NCBI GenBank assembly: GCA_946480125.1
Contig: CAMLIY010000051.1
Span: 1-15,248, forward strand
Reading direction: 5' to 3'
Origin: an uncultured Asticcacaulis sp.
GTDB lineage: Bacteria; Pseudomonadota; Alphaproteobacteria; Caulobacterales; Caulobacteraceae
DNA: 15,248 nucleotides
The translations under genes and the position numbers were made by a program. The notes below the pieces were generated by a model. The model was not told the DNA's origin and did no database searches. It saw only the letters and a program-made list of their open reading frames with translations. This document shows, piece after piece, positions 1-7,145 of this stretch (the first letter of the stretch is position 1; every line of letters starts with the position of its first letter).

Positions 1-652
1 GGGCTTCGGCCAGCGAGTTCATGGTCGTGGCCGTGCCCATGGTGTTGCAGTAGCCGGTAGACGGCGCCGAGGAGGCGACGAGCTTGATAAAGCCCTGATA
101 GTCGATCTCGCCGGCGGCCAGCAGTTCGCGGGCCTTCCAGACGATGGTGCCCGAACCCGTGCGCTCGCCCTTGTACCAGCCGTTAAGCATGGGGCCGACG
201 GAGAGGGCGATGGCGGGGATATTGACGGTGGCGGCGGCCATCAAACAGGCGGGCGTGGTCTTGTCGCAGCCGATAGTCAGCACGACGCCATCGAGCGGAT
301 AGCCGTACAGCACTTCGACGAGGCCGATATAGGCCAGGTTGCGGTCGAGACCGGCTGTCGGGCGCTTGCCGGTTTCCTGGATCGGATGAACCGGGAATTC
401 CAGCGGAATGCCGCCCGCCTCGATGATGCCGGCCCGGATGCGGTCGGCCAGCACCATGTGGTGGCGGTTACAGGGAGAAAGGTCCGACCCCGTCTGGGCA
501 ATACCGATGATCGGTTTGCCCGACTGCAATTCCTCCAGCGACAGGCCGAAGTTCATGTAGCGTTCGAGGTACAGCGCCGTCATGTCCGGGTTCGACGGAT
601 TGTCGAACCAGGCGCGGGAACGGAGCTTTTGAGGGGGGACGGAGTCGGACAT
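1..652 (-). CDS. xylD: IlvD/Edd-family aldonate dehydratase, XylD-like (partial, C-terminus beyond the window)
   Basis: An Fe-S dehydratase that converts a sugar acid (D-xylonate in Caulobacter XylD) to its 2-keto-3-deoxy acid, acting in the cytoplasm. Only the first 217 residues are present; the rest lies left of position 1. The N-terminus reads [20 protein letters not shown], which resembles Caulobacter XylD from memory. The three cluster cysteines of the family are in place: Cys61 (SPCNR), Cys129 (CDKTTP) and Cys202 (CNTMGT). The ATG at 652 lies 9 bp after the stop of the upstream galM-like gene, with no good Shine-Dalgarno, so the two are probably co-transcribed and perhaps coupled. The exact substrate (xylonate, arabinonate, galactonate or fuconate) cannot be told from this fragment. 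Family assignment is firm; the xylD symbol is by resemblance only. Confidence 0.85.
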   Translation of the reverse strand, partial: MSDSVPPQKLRSRAWFDNPSNPDMTALYLERYMNFGLSLEELQSGKPIIGIAQTGSDLSPCNRHHMVLADRIRAGIIEAGGIPLEFPVHPIQETGKRPTAGLDRNLAYIGLVEVLYGYPLDGVVLTIGCDKTTPACLMAAATVNIPAIALSVGPMLNGWYKGERTGSGTIVWKARELLAAGEIDYQGFIKLVASSAPSTGYCNTMGTATTMNSLAEA

Positions 653-661
653 AGGGACGGT

Positions 662-1876
662 TTACTTTACTGTGTAGAAGTGTTGAACGGTAGTCTGGGT
701 ATAGGTTTGGCCTGGATCGAGACGTGTGGTCGGGAAGGCCGGATGGTTGGGGCTGTCCGGATAACGCTGGGCTTCAAAAGCGATGGCCTGGTATTTCACC
801 AGCGACTGGCCGCCCTTGCCGACGATCTTGCCGTCGAGGAAGTTGCCGGTATACATCTGGATGCCTGGCTCGGTGGTCGAAATGGTCATCCCACGACCGG
901 AAACCTTGTCTTCCAAAGTGACAGCCAGCTTCGGCGTCGGTGTCAGGCCGCCGCGGATGATGTAATTGTGGTCGATGCCGCCATTGGCCAGGGTGATCTG
1001 CGGATCGGACATCTTGACGCGATCGGTGACCAGGGCCGGTGAGGTGAAGTCAAACGGTGTGCCCTTGACCGGCATTTCCTTGCCCGTCGGGATCAGCGCC
1101 TTGTCGACCGGCAGGATAGCGTCGGATTCGATCTTCAGATAGGCGTCGGTGGCCAGGCGCGTGGCCGGGATGCCGCCGAGATTATACAGGCCGTGATTGG
1201 TCATGTTGATGACGGTCGGCTTGTCGGTGGTCGCCTTGTAGCTGATGGCGACGTCGTTGTTTTCATTAAGCGTATAGGTGACTTCGGCGACCACGGTGCC
1301 GGGGAAGCCTTCCTCGCCGTCGGGTGAGGTGTAGGTGAAGGTGACGGAAGCGGCATCAGCGCCCTGCGTCACGTCCTTGATGGCCCAGACGTGCTTGTCC
1401 CAGCCCTTGGTGCCGCCATGCAGGGTGTTGGTCTTGTCGTTGAGCGGCGTGGTATATTGCTTGCCATCCAGCGTGAAGTGACCGCCGGCGATGCGGTTGG
1501 CGTAACGGCCGACCGTGACATTGGTGAAGTTCGGGGTCTTTTCGTAGCCATCGATAGTGTCATAACCGATAATGACGTCGGCGGGCGTACCGTTCTTGTC
1601 AGGCACCATCAGGCTTTGCATGGCGGCGCCGTAGCTGATCAGCTTGAGGGTAATGCCCTTGGTATTCTTCAGGGTGACGCTTTCAATGGCCGTACCGTCG
1701 GACAGCTTGCCAAATTCGGCGCGTGTGGCGGTGACGCCGGCGGTGGCCGTGGCGGCGCTGTCGGTCTTCCCGTTTTTTTGGCCCGCCTTGTTGTCGCAGG
1801 CGCTCAGGGCGAGCATAGCCCCCAGGCTCAGGGCGCTCAGGCTGGCGACCAGCACCATTTTCTTCGTAACTGACAT
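662..1876 (-). CDS. galM: Aldose 1-epimerase (galactose mutarotase), lipoprotein form
   Basis: Interconverts alpha and beta anomers of aldoses such as galactose, glucose or xylose. The 404 residues are about 50 more than cytoplasmic GalM because of a lipoprotein signal: KK near the start, a hydrophobic stretch, and the lipobox LSAC with Cys27. Asp28 follows the cysteine; in E. coli Asp at +2 favours inner-membrane retention, so the enzyme may sit on the periplasmic face of the inner membrane (inference). Mutarotase motifs run in order: GRYANRI, TLHGG (His153), MTNHGLYNLGG (His228), TTEPGIQMYTGNF, and FEAQRYPDSPNHP (Glu368, the expected catalytic base). A GAGAGGA-like Shine-Dalgarno lies upstream of the ATG at 1876. 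It precedes the XylD-like gene by 9 bp and probably supplies the right anomer to the same oxidative sugar pathway. A candidate promoter lies near 2019-2047. Confidence 0.93.
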   Translation of the reverse strand: MSVTKKMVLVASLSALSLGAMLALSACDNKAGQKNGKTDSAATATAGVTATRAEFGKLSDGTAIESVTLKNTKGITLKLISYGAAMQSLMVPDKNGTPADVIIGYDTIDGYEKTPNFTNVTVGRYANRIAGGHFTLDGKQYTTPLNDKTNTLHGGTKGWDKHVWAIKDVTQGADAASVTFTYTSPDGEEGFPGTVVAEVTYTLNENNDVAISYKATTDKPTVINMTNHGLYNLGGIPATRLATDAYLKIESDAILPVDKALIPTGKEMPVKGTPFDFTSPALVTDRVKMSDPQITLANGGIDHNYIIRGGLTPTPKLAVTLEDKVSGRGMTISTTEPGIQMYTGNFLDGKIVGKGGQSLVKYQAIAFEAQRYPDSPNHPAFPTTRLDPGQTYTQTTVQHFYTVK

Positions 1877-1998
1877 TTAGGACATCCTCTCTGAAACCAT
1901 TGTTGACGCCACCAGGCAGCGCCGGCTGTTCATCCTGTATCGCATGTCCGAAGCGGGCATGCGTTTATGATTATCGTGACCCGTCATACCTTGTGGTC

Positions 1999-2012
1999 AT
2001 TAGTCGGACAAT
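1999..2012. promoter_or_regulatory. Candidate GntR operator overlapping the predicted galM start site
   Basis: The sequence ATTAGTCGGACAAT has a GTC-N-GAC core and near-symmetric ATT/AAT ends. It sits at the transcription start expected from the -10 at 2019-2024, where a bound repressor would block initiation. It shares the TTGTC/GACAA half-site with 2934-2948, next to the divergent promoter. Binding by the adjacent GntR regulator is inferred. Confidence 0.35.
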
Positions 2013-2018
2013 AAAAAA

Positions 2019-2047
2019 AGTATATATCGTACAAAATAAAGCGTGAA
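2019..2047 (-). promoter_or_regulatory. Candidate promoter for galM-xylD
   Basis: On the minus strand, TTCACG (2047-2042) and TATACT (2024-2019) are 17 bp apart, inside the most AT-rich stretch of the 221-bp gap between the GntR regulator and galM. TTCACG differs by one base from the Caulobacter-type -35 TTGACG. The predicted start is near 2012. This is a read-by-eye match. Confidence 0.4.
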
Positions 2048-2097
2048 GCTTTGAAAGCGCAAACGGGACCCCCTTCACTATTTACGGCGGTCCCCAT

Positions 2098-2913
2098 TCA
2101 GGGATGAAAGGTCTTTTGCGTATCCTCATGTGCCATGCGGATCAGGGATTCCATGCACCAGCGTGCGCCGCTGGCGTCACGGCGCTCGATGGCCTCAAAA
2201 ACACGTTCATGATCGGGCACAGGATCTCGGGTCAGGGCGTTATGGCGCGCCTTGTAACGCGTGGTCCATGAAACCGCGGCCTCGATCGAGCTTGAAAGAG
2301 ACGCCAGGGCTTCGTTGCGGGTCGCCTGAATCAGGGCGTGATGAAATTCGAGGTCGGCCCGGCGGCCCGTTTCGGTTTGAAGAGTGTCGCGCTTCATGAT
2401 CTCCAGAGCGGCGCGCATCTGTTCGACCTGTTCATCGGAACGACGGATGGCGGCCAGTTCGGCGGCGGCCGGTTCGGTGATCAGGCGCAGTTCGAATAAC
2501 GCCTTGATGAAATCCTGGCTGGGCTCGGTCTCGAACATCCAGCCCAGCACTTCGGGATCGAGCAGGTTCCAGCGCTCGCGTTCGGTGACACGGGTGCCGG
2601 TTTTCGGGCGGCTCTCGACCATGCCCTTGGCGGCCAGGATGCGAATCGCCTCGCGATAGGCTGATCGGGAGATATCCAGCTTGGAACTCGATTCGATTTC
2701 ATTGGGCAGAATCTCACCGGACTTGAACGTGCCGCTCAGGATATCGACGCCAAGCCGATGGGCCAGGGCGCCGTGCAGGCGGCCCTGATACATGGTATGA
2801 CCGTGAGTGGCGGCGTTATGGGCTTCGCCGCGCAGGGGGCGGGGGCTGCTGATCTTCAGCCGGCTGGCTGTGGAGCGTTCGTCCGCCGTCGCATTCGATA
2901 TAGGTTTCCTCAT
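2098..2913 (-). CDS. GntR-family transcriptional regulator, FadR/FCD subfamily
   Basis: A DNA-binding regulator of the type that usually represses sugar-acid catabolism until the acid or its 2-keto-3-deoxy derivative binds. The winged helix is at about residues 42-115 (LGVDILSGTFKSGEILPNE, then SRSAYREAIRILAAKGMVES and KTGTRVTE). The C-terminal FCD helical bundle covers about 125-260. It carries the expected metal/ligand residues: Asp and His in ADLEFHHALIQ, His in DHERVFEAI, and a late His in RMAHED. About 40 low-complexity residues precede the winged helix; an alternative ATG (Met41, 2793) would remove them, and neither start has a clear Shine-Dalgarno. It lies between galM-xylD (same strand) and the divergent AraD1-like gene, the usual place for a local regulator. 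DgoR-like galactonate or arabinonate regulators are the closest families I can suggest. Confidence 0.88.
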   Translation of the reverse strand: MRKPISNATADERSTASRLKISSPRPLRGEAHNAATHGHTMYQGRLHGALAHRLGVDILSGTFKSGEILPNEIESSSKLDISRSAYREAIRILAAKGMVESRPKTGTRVTERERWNLLDPEVLGWMFETEPSQDFIKALFELRLITEPAAAELAAIRRSDEQVEQMRAALEIMKRDTLQTETGRRADLEFHHALIQATRNEALASLSSSIEAAVSWTTRYKARHNALTRDPVPDHERVFEAIERRDASGARWCMESLIRMAHEDTQKTFHP

Positions 2914-2933
2914 GGTTCACACATGACATTGAA

Positions 2934-2948
2934 TTGTCTGTTTGACAA
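2934..2948. promoter_or_regulatory. Candidate operator, inverted repeat TTGTC-N5-GACAA
   Basis: A perfect 5-bp inverted repeat with a 5-bp spacer lies in the short divergent region between the GntR regulator and the AraD1-like gene. Its right arm coincides with the -35 TTGACA of the plus-strand promoter, so binding there would compete with RNA polymerase. A related half-site occurs at 1999-2012. The link to the neighbouring GntR protein is inference. Confidence 0.4.
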
Positions 2949-2969
2949 AGTGAATTTACAAGCTAAAGA
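2942..2969 (+). promoter_or_regulatory. Candidate housekeeping promoter for the AraD1-like gene
   Basis: TTGACA at 2942-2947 is followed after 14 bases by GCTAAAGA (2962-2969). This fits the Caulobacter sigma-73 pattern TTGACGS-N10-14-GCTANAWC. Transcription would begin about 80 bp before the ATG at 3058. Confidence 0.5.
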
Positions 2970-3057
2970 GCGGCTGCTATAGCCATTTGTCTGAGTTAAT
3001 ATCGGGTAAAGGGTCGGTTGCACCCGCAATGCCCAAACGTACAAGAAGGAAACTGCC

Positions 3058-4053
3058 ATGACCCTGCGCCTTATACAGATTGTCACGCCGGAAGGCGAGC
3101 GCCGCGTTTTGGCGGGCCAGGCGGATGGGTCTGCGCGCACCATAAATGGCGTCAATTCTACCTACGAACTGGCGCGCAAGGCGATTGCGGCCGGCAAGTC
3201 GCTGGATGCGCAGATCGCCGTGCAAGGACTTGGCGATGACGTCGATGTCGCCCTGGCGCTTTCGGAAGGCCGTGTGCTGGCGCCGATCGATCATCCCGAT
3301 GCCGCCCACCTTCACGTTACCGGCACCGGCCTGACCCACCTCGGTTCCGCCGAGGGCCGCGACAAGATGCACAAGGCCGCCGCTGCCGCCGAGACGCAGA
3401 CCGATTCGATGCGTATGTTCCTGATGGGCGTAAAAAACGGCAAGCCGGAAGCGGGCACGGTCGGCGCGCAGCCCGAATGGTTCTACAAGGGCAACGGCAC
3501 GCAACTGGTCGGCCCCGGCGCCGAACTGCAATCGCCCTCTTTCGCCGAAGATGGCGGCGAGGAGCCGGAAATGGCGGGCATCTATGTCATCGGCGATGAT
3601 GGCGCCCCTTATCGCCTCGGTTATGCCCTGGCCAACGAATTCTCCGACCATGTGACGGAAAAGCAGAACTATCTGTGGCTGGCCCATTCCAAGCTGCGTC
3701 CGGCGTCTCTGGGTGTCGAAATCCTGACCGGCGAGTTGCCGAAGGACGTGCGCGGCACGTCGCGCATCTGGCGTGGCAATGAAGTCATCTGGGAAAAGCC
3801 GTTCATTTCGGGCGAGGACAATATGTCTCATACCTTCGCCAATCTGGAGCACCATCACTTCAAATATGATCTGTTCCGCCAACCGGGCGACGTCCATGTC
3901 CACTGCTTCGGCACGGCCACGGCCTCCTTCGCCGACGGCGTCCAGACGAAGGACGGCGACGTTTTCGAAATCACCGCCGCGCCCTATGCCTACGGCCTGC
4001 GCAATCCGCTGGCCACGAAGCTTGAGGAAAAGGTTGAAGTGAAGTTGCTGTAA
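3058..4053 (+). CDS. AraD1/GguC-family FAH-fold enzyme (2-keto-3-deoxy sugar acid processing)
   Basis: A fumarylacetoacetate hydrolase-fold protein of 331 residues. Members of this AraD1/GguC group act on 2-keto-3-deoxy or diketo-deoxy sugar acids in oxidative pentose catabolism; the exact reaction here is inferred. Visible FAH features are GPGAE (residues 152-156), the acidic EEPEM followed by YVIG (about 168-179), GYALANEFSDHV (188-199, Glu194) and a downstream SK-RPASLG segment. The C-terminal block LEHHHFKYDLFRQPGDVHVH with CFGTATAS (about 263-290) is what I associate with GguC proteins. The start is fixed by AAGGA at 3046-3050, seven bases before the ATG. It is divergent from the GntR regulator and ends in a strong terminator, so it is probably monocistronic. 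With the XylD-like dehydratase it would supply two consecutive steps: aldonate to 2-keto-3-deoxy acid, then its onward conversion. Confidence 0.82.
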   Translation: MTLRLIQIVTPEGERRVLAGQADGSARTINGVNSTYELARKAIAAGKSLDAQIAVQGLGDDVDVALALSEGRVLAPIDHPDAAHLHVTGTGLTHLGSAEGRDKMHKAAAAAETQTDSMRMFLMGVKNGKPEAGTVGAQPEWFYKGNGTQLVGPGAELQSPSFAEDGGEEPEMAGIYVIGDDGAPYRLGYALANEFSDHVTEKQNYLWLAHSKLRPASLGVEILTGELPKDVRGTSRIWRGNEVIWEKPFISGEDNMSHTFANLEHHHFKYDLFRQPGDVHVHCFGTATASFADGVQTKDGDVFEITAAPYAYGLRNPLATKLEEKVEVKLL

Positions 4054-4072
4054 GGCGCTTTTTCTGAACCCC

Positions 4073-4103
4073 AAAAGCCGCCGGATCGCTCCGGCGGCTT
4101 TTT
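4073..4103. terminator. Bidirectional rho-independent terminator
   Basis: A perfect 13-bp stem (AAAAGCCGCCGGA / TCCGGCGGCTTTT) with loop TCGC is followed by a T run on the plus strand and, because of the leading AAAA, a short U tract on the minus strand. It lies between two convergent genes whose stops are only 52 bases apart and should serve both. Confidence 0.9.
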
Positions 4104-4105
4104 CG

Positions 4106-6109
4106 TTAGATGGCAGGATTATGCTTGTCGAGGAAGGCCAGCGCCGCCTTCATCATTTCGATGCGGGATGAGCCGACGGTTTCCCAATGGTCCTGGCCCT
4201 TATAGGTGACGAATTCAACCGGCTTGCCGGCATTTTTTAAAGCGTTTTCCATACGCCGGCTCTGGTCGATCGGCACGACCGTATCGTCCGTGCCGTGGAT
4301 CAGCAGGATGGGGCAGGACGCTTTCGCCGCCTGGCGGACAGGGGCGATATCGTCCCAGTTTGACTTTTCGCCCAATACCTGACGCCAACGCACAATGCCG
4401 GGCGTATCCATATTATTGGTCGATTCCAGCAGGTAATTGACGAAGGCGCGCGGATCGGACAGTCCGGCAATCGAAACGGCGCAGTTATAGACGCCCGTAT
4501 CGATCGTCGCACCGGCCAGCGCCGCATAGCCACCATATGAGGCGCCGAGAATGGCCACACGTTTTGGATCGACAAGGCCCTGTTTCACCAGTGCGCGCAC
4601 ACCATCGCTGAGATCGGTCTGCATCTTGCGGCCGAACTCGCCATTGCCCGCGTCCATGAACGCCCGGCCATACCCGCTGGAGCCGCGATAGTTGGGCTGC
4701 AACACCGCATAGCCGCGCGACGCCATCACCTGGGCCTGCCAATCAAAATCAACAAAGTCGCGTGCCCATGGGCCGCCGTGCGGCAGGACGACCGCCGGCA
4801 GGTTTTTCGCGGGGCGGCCGTTCAGAACCGCATCGGGAGGCAGGGTCAGGTAGGCATGAATATCCAGCCCGTCGGCCGCCTTGTAATCGATTGGCTGCTT
4901 TTCCGTGATCCATTGCGGCGGCAATTCGGCGTAATTGGTGGCGACCTTCGATCCGGCGCCGGTGGTGAAGTCGATAAAGACATAGGTTCCGGCATTCTGC
5001 GCATTTTCGACATAGACGATCATCTTGCGCGGATCTTCGGCAAAACTGACGATCCTGGCGCGGTCGCCGGGGTCAACGACCTGCGGCAGGGCCTCGACCA
5101 GCTTTTTCAGCAACGGATCGAAATAGGTATCGCGCTGCCAGTCATCATAATACCTAAATCCAGTCAGTCGCTGCGTGACCGGGTGGAACAGCGCGTCGCG
5201 GTCGAGTTTCGCTTCGGGATCGAGCGCCGGACTGAGGGCTCCGTCGGCCGATATTTCGTGAAATTCGCCCTGGTTGTCGCCCTTGTTGAAGTACACGACG
5301 ACGGATTGTCCATCACGGCCTATACCTTCAAGACTGGGCAGATCAACAGGGGCCTGGACACTGTAGGCGAGCTTGAAATGCGCGTTCTTGTCGTTTGGCG
5401 TGGCATTGATGTAGAGACGCCATTCGTTATGCAGGGGAATGTGCTCGACGTAGGCGACAGGCGTTCCGTCCGGTCCGACGAGAAAACCTGTCGCGTCTTC
5501 GGAAGCATCGCAGATCATATGCGGCGTACCCTTGTCCAGGCTGAAACTATACAGATACAGCTTGCCGTCAGGGACAGAGGTCGTGCCGTCATCCGTCTGG
5601 AGGCGGTAATTTGAGGCGGTGACACGATAGCCGTCTGCCGTCTTGATGCGTTGTACAGCGCCCAGAACCAGATTGTAGAAACCGCCCATATTATTGAACA
5701 AGGTGGCTATCTGCGCGGTGTGTATGTTGATGCTGCGCGCCTGGAAAAATTCGTGACGATAGCCGGCAAAACCGGCCAGCGCCCGTGTCTGGGAATCGAC
5801 CAGAATCACATGGTCGTTATCGCCCCAGAACAGGTCGCGCACCTTGGCCTGGCCGATGGCGATGCTTTTGGGTAGCGGATTGGCGATATCATAATATAAC
5901 AGTTTTTTGTCATCACCCTTTTGCGTGACGATGGCGATACGCTGGCCATCAGGCGACAGGGCAATCTGGTCGACCAGCGGCGATCCGGCATAAATTTCGA
6001 TAGCCGGCGGTCCGCCATCGGTGGCGCAGGCCGGTCGTGTGAGGTTTGCGCTGGCAATTGCAGCTGCGCCTGCCGCCATAAAGGCGCGGCGATTGGTTTT
6101 TTTAGACAT
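4106..6109 (-). CDS. Tat-exported S9-family (prolyl oligopeptidase) serine peptidase
   Basis: A serine peptidase of the prolyl oligopeptidase / dipeptidyl-peptidase clan, expected to cleave short peptides in the periplasm. The N-terminus has a twin-arginine motif (NRRAFM), then an Ala-rich hydrophobic stretch and a likely cleavage after ACA (about residue 29). Residues about 35-390 fit a beta-propeller (IALSPDGQRIAIV, VGPDGTPVAYVE and similar blade motifs). The alpha/beta-hydrolase domain follows at about 410-665. The triad is visible: Ser524 in GASYGGY, Asp609 in HGTDDTVVP and His641 in GQDHWE. The length of 667 is normal for the family. The ATG at 6109 has a GGGGGGA Shine-Dalgarno. It lies 37 bp after miaA on the same strand and may be read through from it. 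Substrate specificity cannot be told. Confidence 0.92.
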   Translation of the reverse strand: MSKKTNRRAFMAAGAAAIASANLTRPACATDGGPPAIEIYAGSPLVDQIALSPDGQRIAIVTQKGDDKKLLYYDIANPLPKSIAIGQAKVRDLFWGDNDHVILVDSQTRALAGFAGYRHEFFQARSINIHTAQIATLFNNMGGFYNLVLGAVQRIKTADGYRVTASNYRLQTDDGTTSVPDGKLYLYSFSLDKGTPHMICDASEDATGFLVGPDGTPVAYVEHIPLHNEWRLYINATPNDKNAHFKLAYSVQAPVDLPSLEGIGRDGQSVVVYFNKGDNQGEFHEISADGALSPALDPEAKLDRDALFHPVTQRLTGFRYYDDWQRDTYFDPLLKKLVEALPQVVDPGDRARIVSFAEDPRKMIVYVENAQNAGTYVFIDFTTGAGSKVATNYAELPPQWITEKQPIDYKAADGLDIHAYLTLPPDAVLNGRPAKNLPAVVLPHGGPWARDFVDFDWQAQVMASRGYAVLQPNYRGSSGYGRAFMDAGNGEFGRKMQTDLSDGVRALVKQGLVDPKRVAILGASYGGYAALAGATIDTGVYNCAVSIAGLSDPRAFVNYLLESTNNMDTPGIVRWRQVLGEKSNWDDIAPVRQAAKASCPILLIHGTDDTVVPIDQSRRMENALKNAGKPVEFVTYKGQDHWETVGSSRIEMMKAALAFLDKHNPAI

Positions 6110-6146
6110 GAAATCCCCCCTTATTGATGGGGACGCTAATCCTAAC

Positions 6147-7019
6147 TTACGGTTGCGGCAAGACGAATTGATTCCGGAACCAGGTCGACTGCCGTTTGGC
6201 GTAGTTGCGGGTTTTTTGACGGGCGAAATTTAGGGCGTCTTCCAGCGTGACTTCACCTTTGACATGGGCGACGAACTCGCTCAGGCCCAATACGCGCATG
6301 ATCGGCCAGTCCGGCGCCAGGCCCTTGTCCATCAGCGCGCGGACCTCATCGAGCGCGCCTTGATCCAGCATGATTTGCAGGCGACGGTCACAGCGTTCGT
6401 AAAGCCAGGTGCGGTCAGGATGGAGAATGTCGAGCCTGTAGGTATCGGGCGCCAGTTCCGGCACGGTAAGGGTCTGCCAGTCTGTCAAAGAGCGGCCGGT
6501 TTGCAGCCAGACCTCATATGCGCGGGAGAGGCGCTGCTGGTCATTTGGCATGATGCGTGCCTCGGCCGCGGGATCGTGCGTTTTCAGCAGCCCGCGCAGT
6601 CTGGCCTCGCCCATCTCATCAAAAGCTGCTCGTGCCTCGGCGCGCGCAGTGTCGCCGATATCGGGGATTTCGGCCAGCCCATGTACCAGCGCGTTGAAAT
6701 AAAGCCCGGTGCCGCCGACGATACACAGGGGCGGGCCGCCGGCCAGTGCTTCGGCGATGTGCGGTCGGGCGGCGCGCAGCCAGTCGCCGGTCGACCAAAG
6801 CGTGCGGCCATCGAGATGCCCATAAAGGCGGTGCGGGGCGCGGGCTTCTTCGCTGGCGTCCGGCCGCGCCGTCAGGATCGGCACATCGGCATAAAGCTGC
6901 ATCGAGTCGGCATTGAGGATCGCGCCGCCGGTCTGTTCCGCCCATGACAGCGCCTTTGCGGACTTGCCGGAAGCGGTCGGGCCGGCCAACAGATACAGGG
7001 GACGTGCGGATGGGGACAT
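6147..7019 (-). CDS. miaA: tRNA dimethylallyltransferase
   Basis: Transfers the dimethylallyl group of DMAPP to N6 of adenosine 37 in tRNAs that read codons beginning with U (i6A37), in the cytoplasm. The 290 residues are slightly shorter than E. coli MiaA. Visible motifs are the P-loop GPTASGKS (13-20), the early substrate segment LNADSMQLY (about 35-43), VGGTGLYFNAL (about 101-111), the DQQRLSRAYEV region that contacts tRNA, and the C-terminal FARQKTRNYAKRQSTWFRNQ. The ATG at 7019 has no strong Shine-Dalgarno. The gene diverges from mrp; a palindromic repeat lies in the shared upstream region. The only same-strand neighbour is the S9 peptidase, with no functional link evident. Confidence 0.96.
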   Translation of the reverse strand: MSPSARPLYLLAGPTASGKSAKALSWAEQTGGAILNADSMQLYADVPILTARPDASEEARAPHRLYGHLDGRTLWSTGDWLRAARPHIAEALAGGPPLCIVGGTGLYFNALVHGLAEIPDIGDTARAEARAAFDEMGEARLRGLLKTHDPAAEARIMPNDQQRLSRAYEVWLQTGRSLTDWQTLTVPELAPDTYRLDILHPDRTWLYERCDRRLQIMLDQGALDEVRALMDKGLAPDWPIMRVLGLSEFVAHVKGEVTLEDALNFARQKTRNYAKRQSTWFRNQFVLPQP

Positions 7020-7072
7020 TTTGGACTTTAAACGGCGAAGCTTAGGGCCTATGTGAAGGGCGATTTTCTATA

Positions 7073-7117
7073 GCATCATGCCAAAAGTGTAACGCACTTT
7101 TTGGACAAACATGATGC
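7073..7117. repeat. 45-bp imperfect palindromic intergenic repeat
   Basis: Outer arms GCATCATG (7073-7080) and CATGATGC (7110-7117) are perfect reverse complements. Inside them CCAAAAGTG pairs with CACTTTTTGG around TAACG, with one extra T and an unpaired ACAAA on the right side. The plan (GCATCATG ... AAAAGTG ... ATGATGC) recalls dispersed palindromes I remember from alphaproteobacterial intergenic regions. Only one copy is seen in this window, so its repeat status elsewhere is inferred. It lies between divergent miaA and mrp. Confidence 0.6.
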
Positions 7118-7145
7118 GCAACAAATGTTTCCAGAAAGATAGTCC

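Noticed and set aside
2037..2060. Imperfect palindrome around the AAGCTT at 2046-2051 near the galM promoter
   Set aside because: The arms match poorly outside the central six bases; chance symmetry is likely.
2065..2094. Inverted repeat GGGACC ... GGTCCC just downstream of the GntR regulator, as a possible terminator
   Set aside because: The stem is only 6 bp with an 18-base loop, and no T run follows on the minus strand.
3058..4053. Long open frame on the strand opposite the AraD1-like gene (2977-4074)
   Set aside because: It mirrors the codon pattern of the real gene and shows no family motif; the plus-strand frame has FAH motifs, a Shine-Dalgarno and a terminator.
4778..5614. Open frame on the plus strand inside the S9 peptidase gene
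   Set aside because: It is a GC-rich shadow frame with no recognisable domain; the minus-strand frame carries the full catalytic triad.
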